From Apostichopus californicus (lineage: Eukaryota > Echinodermata > Holothuroidea > Aspidochirotida > Stichopodidae), in the NCBI GenBank assembly GCA_020650975.1, contig JAIPMN010000038.1, forward strand, positions 1-28,884: 28,884 nucleotides of DNA. The letters are read 5' to 3'. Every line of letters begins with the position of its first letter. Position 1 is the stretch's first letter. The position numbers and the translations under genes were made by a program. Under the pieces are notes generated by a model that did no database searches, was not told the DNA's origin, and worked only from the letters and a program-made list of their open reading frames with translations. This document shows, piece by piece, positions 11,901 through 23,800 of this stretch.

Positions 11901-14900
11901 TTGGTTCAAGCCCCACGTTGGGTGCTATGTTACGTTGGCGTGCTCCGGTTCAGTAAGGTTAGCTCAGTCGGTTTCTAGAGGGTCATGGATTCAAGTTCAC
12001 ATTGGCCCTATGTTACTGTACGTTGGGGGTGTCCTGACTCAATAAGTTCGGGCTCCATTATTAAATAAGTAGAATTAACAGATAAAGAGAACTCCAGAAA
12101 TAGATATCATTGTAGAATACAAACTTAATTTCTTCTGAGATAATATTGTTGCTGGAGTGCAGATCCAGAATAGTGTCTCTGAACTGCACTCTCTGAAGTC
12201 TGGAATGCTAGTTCTTCCTTCATTATAAAAACTACAGTATTTTTAAGTCAAGTTACAATTTCCTGAAAAGGGGCAATAACCTATCTGTGAAATTTAGACT
12301 GTCTGAACTATTTAATTATAATATGCTAAGGCACATAGAAGAGGAATATGACTAAACATATATAAACATGAGATGCAACAGGTTGTCATCTGTGGTCAAG
12401 CATGAATATTTCATGGAATTAAGACAAAGGGGGCTTCTACGAATATGATGTGGGTGAGGGGTGAATAAACTCGGGAACAGGAAGTAAGTAGTTACCCTTT
12501 ACACAAAGAGGCAAGAAAGCACTAGCTTAAAGTGATATGATGGGGATATAACTACATACTACAAGTTTGAGCATCAGTGGCCATTATTTGACTTTCTAGC
12601 AGATTCGAGGCCCTTGAAATATGACATTTGAGACCTTGTTGTTGCTAGTTTGCTATTTATCTTGCAAATATATATTTGCCATCTGGTTACTCCATATGGT
12701 TTTCATACCATTAGTTTTGATAATAGTGAAAAGAGTCATGTGAATTGGACATTATCTTTCAATTATGAAAGATCACAATATTTGTTATGTAAGAGAGAAG
12801 AAACTGTAAAGCAAACTGCTTATCTACTGCAAAAAGCATGTATAGGTAAATATGTGAAAGTCAGAGGGCCTAACGAATCTTCATCCGAGCAGGATCTTCA
12901 GGGCAAAAGTTGGATTGAATGTTCATTTGTTTCCTTCCATTAGTTCAAGTACAGGCACTGTTTATTTTTCGATTTTTCTTTAAATAATTTTTTTTTGATC
13001 ATACATATATTTTTTGCAGAATGAGTTTCTCTTGAATTTTAAATCAATTGCTTGGTGATATGAAGTGGAGAGTCATTCATTCATTATATCCTACATATAA
13101 GGCTACTAAATTCATTGCAATCTGTTTCTCGTTACCAGGCAAAGCAGACAGCGGCTTTGCATCAGATGGCAGCGACACGGAACAAACGTTACCTGCAACG
13201 GTTGCTAAGGAGGAAGAGGAGACAGAGAGGAAGGATGTGCCATCAACGAGTGGTCCACAAGGAGCATATAAGGTATGTCAGTTGGGAGGTTACGAAAAGA
13301 AATTTATGGTCAGATGTACAAAAGAACCTAATATAACAATGGTCAAAGTATTTACAAACGATATTGCAGGATAGTAAATGACAGGCGTTGGTTCTACTTG
13401 TTTTGAAAGATGTTTGTTAGCCCTTTTTTTGCTTTCTTGGAAAAATATGGCAGTCTGAAGAACTTGCATAATTTACAATAATAGGGATAAACTCACAGCG
13501 TTGTTGGCAAAATACATCTAGTTAGTCTTTTTGGTATCAGGGTTACCCTGATTTCACATACATGTGCCAGGCGCTGCTGAGCTACTTTCTTGTTCAAAAT
13601 GGCCAGACTTTACTCAAGCTCTGATGGTAAAGCTCACGCTACATATGTTTTTGTGGGCTTAATACAGCAATGGAGGTTATAGACTCAATGCCATAGTTAT
13701 GTTTCAAGTCTGAACGAAAAATGTTTAGCATATTATGCTAGGCCCACAGTAAGTTTCATATTTGTGATTCAGTTGTAGATCTCACAAGATGGAAAAATGT
13801 CTGAAGTTTAACAGTGCAGTAAGATTTGTTCATCACAAGTTAACCTGTTAAAGTTGCTAATGTTTGTTTTGATGGTGTTATTGTTAATTTCCAATCAATT
13901 GTAATTGAAACAAATTCATTTCAATGTAGATAGGAGATGTGATAGATGCAATGGATCTCAGCGTCGGTGCTTGGTTTGAGGCAGAAATTGTCAAAGTTAC
14001 GGATAAAGAGGAAATAAACAATAACCAAGAGGATGGAGAGACCGCAAGTGGTCTAAATGGCACAGAGGGCGACATTTCAACGTCTAATACTGTAGATGGC
14101 AAAGAGGAACCGATGGAAGTAACAGAAACTAAAACCAAAGAAACTGACTGTGTTATATACCACGTGAGGTTTGAAGAGTGAGTACAGCAACCCTCCTCAG
14201 CATTTCTATACCGTTTTTAAGTTTGGAAAGTGACACAGTTTTCAACATCTATGGTACAGCAGTTAAAAAAGTGGATGGTCTGCTAAGTCTAACACACAAA
14301 GCATTCTAAAGGTCAGTACCTCAGATGCAACTAAAAGTATGATAGGCAAACAAGACCTATACTGTATGACTGTGAATAACATGTTTACAAGTATTAAAAA
14401 TGTGTAGGTTGAATGTCCTCATAGTGTGCTTTGATGTTTTATTCAAAGTTAAATGAGCCCTTTTTGGAGGAGTTATTAAAAAAAATTGTGACATGCTGGA
14501 TAAAAACATTGACATATATTTGTATATGTCAGTATATTTCATATTGGGAATGAGAATCAAAGTTCTATGCTGTAAAATCCTCACCAGTGCATTAAATAGT
14601 TGATGCTTTGTCAACATGATAACTGATTCCTGAAACCTTTCTTTATATGTTGCAGCATTAATCAATATATAATCCTCTTCATTTTGGTGTGCACAAGGTC
14701 ATGTACATAAATAACATGTATGGCTTACTACCACACTGTGAATACGGTTAGGCATCGTAACCACTAAACGTTTTTTGTTTCTGGTTTGTCGTAGTTATGA
14801 TGAACAGGGTATCGTGCAACTCACTAGCAACTACCTCAGACCAAGGGCTAGGACACTCATTGCGTTCGAAGATGTCTCGATCGGCGATGTGGTGATGGCA

Positions 14901-17787
14901 AATTATAACTGCGATGAACCAACGGAGAGGGGGTTCTGGTACGATGTTGAAGTAACCAATCTTGTAAGTACCCTTGGAGGAGCGCAGTGTGGAACTGTAG
15001 AAGTAAGGAATCTTGTAAGTACCCTTGTAACCTGCTGGGAGAGCCCAGTGTGGAACTGTAGAAGTAAGGAATCTTGTAAGTACCCTTGTAACCTGCTGGG
15101 AGAGCCCAGTGTGGAACTGTAGAAGTAAGGAATCTTGTAAGTACCCTTGTAACCTGCTGGGAGAGTACAGTGTGGAACTGTAGAAGTAAGGAATCTTGTA
15201 AGTACCCTTGTAACCTGCTGGGAGAGTACAATGTGGAACTGTAGAAGTAAGGAATCTTGTAAGTACTCTTGTAACTTGCTGGGAGAGTACAGCGTGGAAC
15301 TGTAGAAATAAGGAATCTTGTAAGTACTCTTGTAACTTGCTGGGAGAGTACATTGTGGAATTGTAGAAGTAAGGAATCTTGTAAGTACCCTTGTAACCTG
15401 CTGGGAGAGTACAGCGTGGAACTGTAGAAGTAAGGAATCTTGTAAGTACCCTTCTCTCCCTGCTGGGAGAGCGCACGGTGGCACTGTAGAAGTAAGGAAT
15501 CTTGTAAGTACCTTTGTAACCTGCTGGGAGAGCGCACAGTGGCACTGTAACTAAAGGAAAGGAGAATTGGATGGGGATTCAGGCACTGCTGTGACCAGTC
15601 TTAAAAAGATGGACGTTAAGCTGCAAACGAAGGATGCATGGTGCTGTTTTTTCAGTCTCCAAGTCTCCACATAGTTTGACATATTCCAACTAACATAAAG
15701 TTTACTCATAACTAGCGCATTTTAGCAACAAATTGTTGCCACCGTTCGTACGGCAACCTTGCACATGTCTGGTCATCAACCTGTCAGAGAGCTTCTTTTT
15801 GAGGTATTTTCAGTCACGACTGCTAAACTGAGTTGAAGCTTGGAGAGCATCAGTAAAGTTTTATCCAGGTCCCCAAAATGGATTGATCTGGATTTACCCC
15901 TGCGATTCTTCTTGTGCTTACTGAAGACAAGATATTTTTAATCGTATTTTCACAACTAGCATTTAAATTGAGATATGTTATGGCACTTTACAAAGTCGTT
16001 GTAGTTCTGTGAACAGGATAGATTATGCGCATAAATTAGAACCCAGAGCAGTATCTATGGCACCATTGAGTCCAAAATGACAACATGCTCTACAGGAGTG
16101 CTGAAGAACCCAATTGTAATGTGTTTGGTAATGTATAGATATTACCTACTAGTGTTCTATACTAAGCTTCATGAGACAGCAGGGAGAAATTCAAAATTCT
16201 GATATGTCAATATTTTTTCTGCACAATTCCATCAAATTTGTTACATAAAATGGTTTACTGTGAAACTCACATTCATGGTACATATCTGTTATTTATGTGT
16301 GGTTGGTTACTTTCATCGTATTATTATTGATACATGACAGAATATATGTGGGCTATCATTGCTTTCATGTGTTTCTTTCATCCGATAATGATGATACTGA
16401 AATATAAACCTTCTGAAAGTAAAAGTGTCCTCCTATCACACTTTCTACAAGCAACGTTTAAAAAACAAATTGTTCACATTCCTCGACGCTGTACGCAGTA
16501 TATGCTATTTTTTCTTCTTTTTTTTTTCATTTGTTTCTTCTTTTTTTATTGCAGAAAAATGCCAGAACCGTGAAAGAGGTGATAGGTAATATAAGACTAG
16601 GACCTGCAGTGGAGCCGTTACGAGATTGTAGATGTAGATTTACAGATGAAATATTTAAAATAGAGAAAGCAGGAGATGTTACTTGTGACCCAAAGGAGCT
16701 GAGTGCCTCTGGATCACCCATTAAGAGTAAGTATTCGATATGTGTGACGTTGGTTGAAAGGAGTGATCCACAGGTATCAATCTCGTCTCTTAATGCTCAA
16801 AGCAATATCATTAAGACTCTGTGATATTAATGAGCAGGATCGGGCTGGTGATGGTAGCTGGAAATGGTATGACGGTAGAAGGTTATCTATTGTAGAGGGG
16901 CTATACACTCTAAACATTATCATTATCATTCGATTACCAACACTAAACCTATTTGGAATCATTTTGTACAATTTTTGACATTAATAGGAACTACCCAGCC
17001 AGAGTGTGACCACTGTAAAGACAAGCCGTCCAAAAAGTGTAAATATTGCTCTTGTCATCAATGCGGTGGTAAAGAAGAGCCGGAGAAACAGATCATGTGT
17101 GACGAATGCGACATGGCCTACCACATCTACTGCTTGGACCCTCCCTTAGCAGACATACCCGACGTCGAAGAATGGTAGGTATTTGTTTTCATTGACAGAA
17201 TCATCAATATCGCTGATTACTAGCTGTGGATATGTCAGTCCGACCGTTTGTGTCTGGGTAACTGCAATTTCACTCGATTTGTTAGCTTGTAAGATAGTTG
17301 ATGCTGTGGTGTTACGATTATTGGTGCCTAAAGTGGGAAAAACATTTATGGTAAAGCCAAAGTTCATTTTTGTCATTTTAAAAGAGGACATTTGAGTGAA
17401 TCGCTCAAAACCCAAATCATGACTTGTCATTTCACATTTCGTAGCAGACGGTAAAACTTCACAATATGTGATCTAATGGGGGTTTTCTTCTTAAGGTAAG
17501 TGTAAATATTTATATGTGAAAGTTCAAATTTGGTTACAGTATGGAATAACCATTTCAACCTACATCAATGCTTTCTGTCAAGAGGTTGATCCTTACCTTC
17601 CCAAGGTAACAAAATAATTACAGCAGACCAACCCAGTCACTGGCCAATCATCATTAACATTCATGATCTGTTGCTAAGGGAAAATGTCATGATGTAGCAT
17701 AGAACCTGTGACACAAACTGGGCCATACATATATATATTTAAACATATATACATCTATATATACATCTATATATATATATATATACA

Positions 17788-17853
<66 letters not shown>

Positions 17854-20800
17854 GTAGCAGTTTTGGAAACAAGAAGACCAGTGAAAAACATCATAAAACC
17901 TCAAATTCATTAAGTGATTATACTTTTGTATAAAACTTCCTAGTGACTAGTTTGTTGTTATGACCTTTCACCTTTTAGGTACTGCCCAATTTGCAAGAAT
18001 GACACATCCAAAGTCGTCCACGCCGGAGAGAAACTGAAAGGCAGTAAAAAGAAAGCAAAGATGGCCTCAGCGAAATCAACGTCTAATCGAGACTGGGGAA
18101 AGGTAAGAAACTGGAGGCTTTGCCTATTTGTTTTTTTAAAAAAGGAAAACAGATTTAGATCTAATTTTATTTCCAGAAAAACCTTTAAATCAAACTGACT
18201 GAATTTGCACCGTTCATAGAAATTATCAGCACTTCATTGGGTCTTAAAACATGCCAAATTCACACCAGATATGTAGGCCGAGCCTTCTTTAGATGGTGGA
18301 ACTTGGCCAGGTTAGGCCAAGTTACTAAGTAAATACTTTCATCTATGGCGGGAAATGAATTGCCAGAGTGTATCAACTTGGGGGAAGGTGATTGTTATAA
18401 ATATAGTTTTAGTAATGTAATGTACGAAGCCGTCTAACATTTCCGCAATTTTTTTCCCCTGAAATATGACAGTACTGACTTCAGTGTATGCAAGACACCA
18501 TCATTATCATTTGTACGATGTGTGGACATTCCGATAAGACCGTCTCAAGAAGTGACATATAGTAGGGGGGGGGATTGTAGTCAACTAATTATTCTGACTT
18601 AAGTTTATTAATTAGGAATTGTTTCTTTTGTTTTTTATGTCTGCTTATTGTATGAGTGACATTGCACCAAAGCTTAGCATCGGTCAGTTTATATAAGTAA
18701 ATGAAAGTATCTAAAAGCGATGAGTAAAACGATTTATATTTTCCATTTATATTGTGCCTTTTCTTCTGCAGGGAATGGCATGCCAGGGTAGGACAAAAGT
18801 CTGCACAATTGTGCCGCCGAACCATTTTGGAACCATTCCAGGCATTCATGTTGGCCAAATGTGGAAATTCAGGGTCCAAGTAAGTTCATGTTTCTTTAAT
18901 ATTTATTCTATCACCCTGTTAAGATAAATGCAGCATGGTATATGAAGTCTTATATGTAGTTGTTAACAGTTAAAGCTTGTTTCTAAAACATGAGTTTCAA
19001 CAAGTACAGTGAAGGTAAATTCAGTTCATCACAGCATTTTGACGTCTTCACAAAGTATTGCTCTGCTACACATGAAACATGCATGTAATCAGTACGTATT
19101 GATCCGGCAGATTTCAAGTTGTAGTCTCACTGGTTATTGGTTTAGAATATTTACCCCAAAGCCTTTTTTATAAACTTATTTGGCAATAAGGAGTATTATA
19201 TTTTACTTGTGTTGTACAGGACATGTACAAGGTTTTCATAGTGGCATCACTCTCATTTTGTAGGTTAACTGAACTTGCTTTCAGTATCATAACATGGCAA
19301 GCCTTGATTGTATCACCGTGGTAACCATGCTAAACTTGTTGATTGTCCAAACAGTAAAATTTGGTTGTCTGAAAGAAGGTAGCAAAATAAGAAAGACTGA
19401 CCAATATGTACACACTGTAGGAGAGATGTGTAGGTTTGTTAAATAGAACATCAGCTTTGGGCCAGTAAAACTCCCTCTTGGGTGGATCATAAAGAAGGCA
19501 TTCCACTAAATTATTGCTTTATTTCAAAGAAGGCGTTCCATTAAATTATTGCTTTATTTCAGTATCTCCAAAGTGACATCAATTTATCAACTTACCTATT
19601 TTGGGGGTATTTAGATGCAATGCAATCTGAATTTGACGTAAACAACTAGTTGCTAATGGATGACCCCCCCCCCTCCCTTAGCTGATTTTGGTCGTCTAAA
19701 GAGAAATGCGATAATCTCGGACGACCATTCAAAATTTGACCTGAATAAATTATAGAATTATGGCGCCCTTAGAAATGGTAGATTGTACTCCTCATCAAAT
19801 GAAAATCAGATTAATACCAACTTTTGAAACGTTTTAAGCTAAGTAACACATCTATATTTTACATATTTTAGATGAAACTTTGTTGAATCGCTGGGAAATT
19901 TCTGTAGAAGGACCATGGTCAGTATCAACTTCGTTGTGTTACCCATCACGACGCAGTTTGCCTTAAAATAACGACTATCTGCAGTTCTCACGAGGAAAGT
20001 TGCAAATAGTCTCCTGTGTCGATGAACAATTATGACCGACACGGCAGGAACGTTTAGAGAGAGAATAATAAGATATTTTCCTTCTTTATTATCGGCCAAT
20101 GAAGCAAAATAACCATTGAGCTCTGATCAATCTAAAATTGCAAGTAACAAGTCTTCATAAGCTGCCTGAGAATGGACACCCCCTTGAAAGTTTTTACGTG
20201 TACTCGGGTAAGAAAGTGGCTAGAGACATGACAATAACCCGATAGTTTTCTACCAAATGTCTAGTTTGTTCAAATGTTAAGTGTGATCTATATGCTAAAC
20301 ATCATGCTATTAGTGTGTCTTGATGAAAACATTCTATGCCCCGAAAAAATGGTATCTACTTAAACCATAATTTTGTTGTCTTGTCGTAGCTGCTGAAAAG
20401 TATACCCCTCCCTGTGTTACAAACAGGCATGTTCTTTTCCTTTAACTGTAACTTGACTGGCCTCTTTGTCAAGCTCAGTAGCGATAAATAAAGTCATCTC
20501 TTCTCTGATAATAGGTGAGTGAAGCAGGTGTACACAGGCCTCATGTAGCTGGCATCCATGGTCGGGAGACAGAGGGCGCTTATTCCATTGTTTTGGCCGG
20601 AGGGTACGAGGATGACGAGGTTAGATCCAGTATCACTGGCGCTTTTTTTTAAAACTTTTCTTCCCTTAAAAAAAAATTTTTGTTTCACATTTTCTACCCC
20701 GACTCTGTAGGTAAGTGAGGTCGGCGTGCATAGGCCGCAAGTCGGCGGGATTCACGGCCGAGAAAACGAAGGAGCCTTTTCAATAGTCCTGTCGGGCGCC

Positions 20801-23800
20801 TTTGCTGACGAGCAGGTCAGAGGTGACTCGTAACTAAGTTGCATGCCCTCACAACCTGCTAACCCCTCGCTTGTAGTCCTCTTTTTCATCTGTTACACGT
20901 AACACTCGACAATAAGCCGTTTCATGAACGAAAGAGAGGGTACCGAAAGTTGGGCACTGTGGGGAGTACTCAAAGCTCTTTACCCTCTGGTGAGTAGAGA
21001 GTCACAAGAGGGTGAATAATTTAAATCTCTTCCAAAATCAGAACATTCGTGTCAACTGAGTCATTCGTGGTGTGATCTGTCATAACTGAGTTGGAACTGA
21101 GTTTTTGTAGATATCACAAAAGGCTTTGGGTTTACATCAGCATCAGTGCCAGTCATCTGTGATGGACGTTTGCTTTCAAATGACCTTTGACTCTGTGTCC
21201 TTGTTTATCTTTATTTACCTGAGTTCATGAAAAGGTTTATTACTTCCTCATGCTCTTTACACAGATGGGATTCAGCTTTTCTGCTATTTGTAAGGATTTA
21301 ATAACTTCATTCTCATCTCTTTACCAGATGGGATGATCCCAAAGTTTGGCCTTCTGAGGAATTTGATAATTCAGTTCTTCACTTTTGGTTGCTAAGGAGA
21401 TGAGTGTTCTCTTTTTAGCAAAGTATGTGCCTCCCTAGTGCTAACCTTTGGCAGACTATGCAAAATTTTCCTAATGCATTCATATTTCATACTGGGTTTG
21501 AGCTTAGGCTCACAAATTGAGGTATCCTAACATATATTATCTGGAGGTATTCACACAAGAACTTTTTTAAATGCAAGAGTTTATAATAGTCTTAATGAAT
21601 ATCCATCTTGCAGAAAGGCATCTGTCAGCATAGAGTTTTGAGCTTAGGCTCACAAATTGAGGTATCCTAACATAATATCTGGTATCTCAGAAACGCATCT
21701 GTCAGCATAGTGCTAATTTTACAGCGTAGTACATCAGTGCAAAATCTTTAGATAGTGTGGCATTCATTTCTTCATGGTTGTTATGTTTTCTATATTTGTT
21801 AATTAGTCTTTCATGTAAACATCTGTTGCTGCATGCTCATTCTATTGTTATTACATTTGATTTGCAGACACCATTCAAAATGATAGTTTTCCACAGGGTG
21901 TATTTAAACCAACACAAACATGGAATTTCCGTGGACAGTTGGTATCAAATTATCAATAGTGTAATTTAAATTGATCGATTGGTTCTATGATTGGCTCACT
22001 TCCAATCCCATTTCTTTGAAAATCTTAAAATATTTTGAGAAACGTTCCATTTGGAACTGAATATTCGATCCAACAAACAAGAATTTGGATGTTGTCGGTT
22101 GTGATTCACTGCTTCAGTATCAAAGGTTCTAACTGTGAGCACCCGGCAAATATGAATCAAAACAAAAAAAAATTCTCTGAAGGTTTCATTCATATTACTA
22201 CTGTACCTATGCATGCTCTTTTTTGTATTTCTTGGTCCTATTTTGTTATGATATTTATTAAAATGAAATATTTCTAGGTGAAGTGGTAAATTTTTGTTTT
22301 AGTGTTTCTATTGTCCATAACATTGTCAGTGGATCATTGCACCAATGGTAGAGAGTAACTTGTAACATACCCATTACACATGTTATTCAGTTTGACTTAG
22401 AAAAAAAAAACAGTTAATGATCTGTTTAAGTTTTAGCTACTTGCATAATGAATCGTTATGCTCAAATGCACAATAGCAACAAAGGAGAGGAAATAATGCA
22501 TAATTTGAGAAGTTTCGATTGTAGCTCCTACTTATGATAGGATCTTTCAATATGACAAATGGACAATATGTACGTAGAAGTTTCATATCCCTTTGATATG
22601 CCCAGTGTTTTTATTTCACGAGAGTAGGTACATCCATACGTGTTGCGAGACGTGCGTTGGGTACAAAACTTACCAAGGCCCTGCCGTATCAATTTTGTAC
22701 CCACCCCGTCTTGATTTAACAGTTATGCAGGAGCTTCAGTTGGGTTGCTAACCGGATTGATCCACCCTGCCCACATACGGATGTAATCATTCTAATTCTT
22801 CTTATTATCATCGTACACTGGTGAAGGGTTTATCTGTAGACTTGCTTTCCATGGGTGCATTCTATAATTCTGTCTTCTGTAGAGAGAGTAACCACTTCTC
22901 TGTAGAGCTGTCTTCTATCCTTGGCTTCGAAAAAATACGCATAGCTTTAAAAAACTTTCCATGTTGCTGCTGGTGTGGCTCAGATTGATACCGCAAAGTT
23001 TAAGATTAAAATAAAAATAAAATAAAACTGTTAGCAAACTGCTTATCCACTAGAGAGCCTGTGTAAGAGAATGTGTAAAAGTAGGTTGGCCTGACGTTTC
23101 GATCCTAGCAGGATCTTCTTCAAAGGCTAAATGACAAGTGTTGTGTATTAAGTGAATCCAAGATCACTTAAGGTCAATACTTAGTGATAATACCTTGTAA
23201 AGCTGAGAAGAGTTATGGCACTTGTCATTTAGCCTTTGAAGAAGATCCTGCTAGGATCAAAACGTCAGGCCAACCTACTTTTACACAAGTTTAAGATTAC
23301 CGTAAAGTACTTGAGACTGTAGTTAAATTTGTTTGAATTTAACTGTACAGAGTACATGTTGTGTATTAAGTAAATCCAAGGTCACTTAAGGTCAATGTGG
23401 TGATGATACCTTGTAAAGCTGTGATGAGTTATGGCTTTTGGAAGTTAAATACTTAATATTAATATCCTCCTTGATGAGATACCAGAAATGCTGTTATATT
23501 TGAGGTAGAACTAATGTCCTTTGAGATCAGACAAAATACTTAAAGATAAAACATCATTGATTTTATTCTTGATGTCCTCTCTGTTTTGTTCTTTTTTTGT
23601 CAAATTCAAAATCAGCAGAAACAAAAGAGCTAGACTTATTTGATTATTTTAACGAACACATTTTTTTTTTGTCACAAAGAATTTTAAAGGGAGGAACAAA
23701 TTTGTTACAAATTGTTTATCTACTGCAAGAAAAGCTTGCGTAGGTAAATATATAAAGAAGGCCATTGAACCAGACATCAATTCTAGTTAACATCTGATAA

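Larger units (their letters stand above)
6857..13138 (+). other. UHRF1 intron 2 (6.3 kb)
   Basis: The largest intron visible. It contains an imperfect inverted repeat (7168-7197 and 8020-8049), C- and G-homopolymer tracts (8218-8230, 10297-10310), T tracts, a tRNA-like dimer (about 11876-12062) and a reverse-oriented Penelope-like remnant (about 12804-12910). The 148-codon minus-strand open frame at 10533-10979 has no recognisable domain, and I do not call it a gene. Confidence 0.75.

Noticed and set aside
12650..12943. 97-codon open frame in intron 2
   Set aside because: Largely overlaps the Penelope-like repeat remnant; no domain and no splice compatibility with exon 3.
14748..15545. Three overlapping minus-strand open frames of up to 265 codons with a repeating Tyr/Leu/Ser peptide
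   Set aside because: They come from the 61-bp repeat: 61 leaves remainder 1 on division by 3, so the same three translations cycle through all frames. They overlap exon 5 and have no start context or domain.
14952..15550. CRISPR-like array
   Set aside because: Repeats are contiguous with no unique spacers, and the genome is eukaryotic.
20515..20815. Exon 10A/10B pair as an assembly duplication artefact
   Set aside because: Only 24/35 residues are identical and 30 of 35 third positions differ, far too divergent for haplotype or assembly duplication.
20515..20815. 10A and 10B both constitutively included
   Set aside because: Would insert 35 extra residues duplicating the thumb and pocket within one SRA fold. 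Considered unlikely but not excluded without transcripts.
22658..22703. 11-bp inverted repeat TGGGTACAAAA/TTTTGTACCCA as a regulatory hairpin or terminator
   Set aside because: Short, with a 24-nt loop, inside an intron with no associated gene. It is most likely repeat debris.
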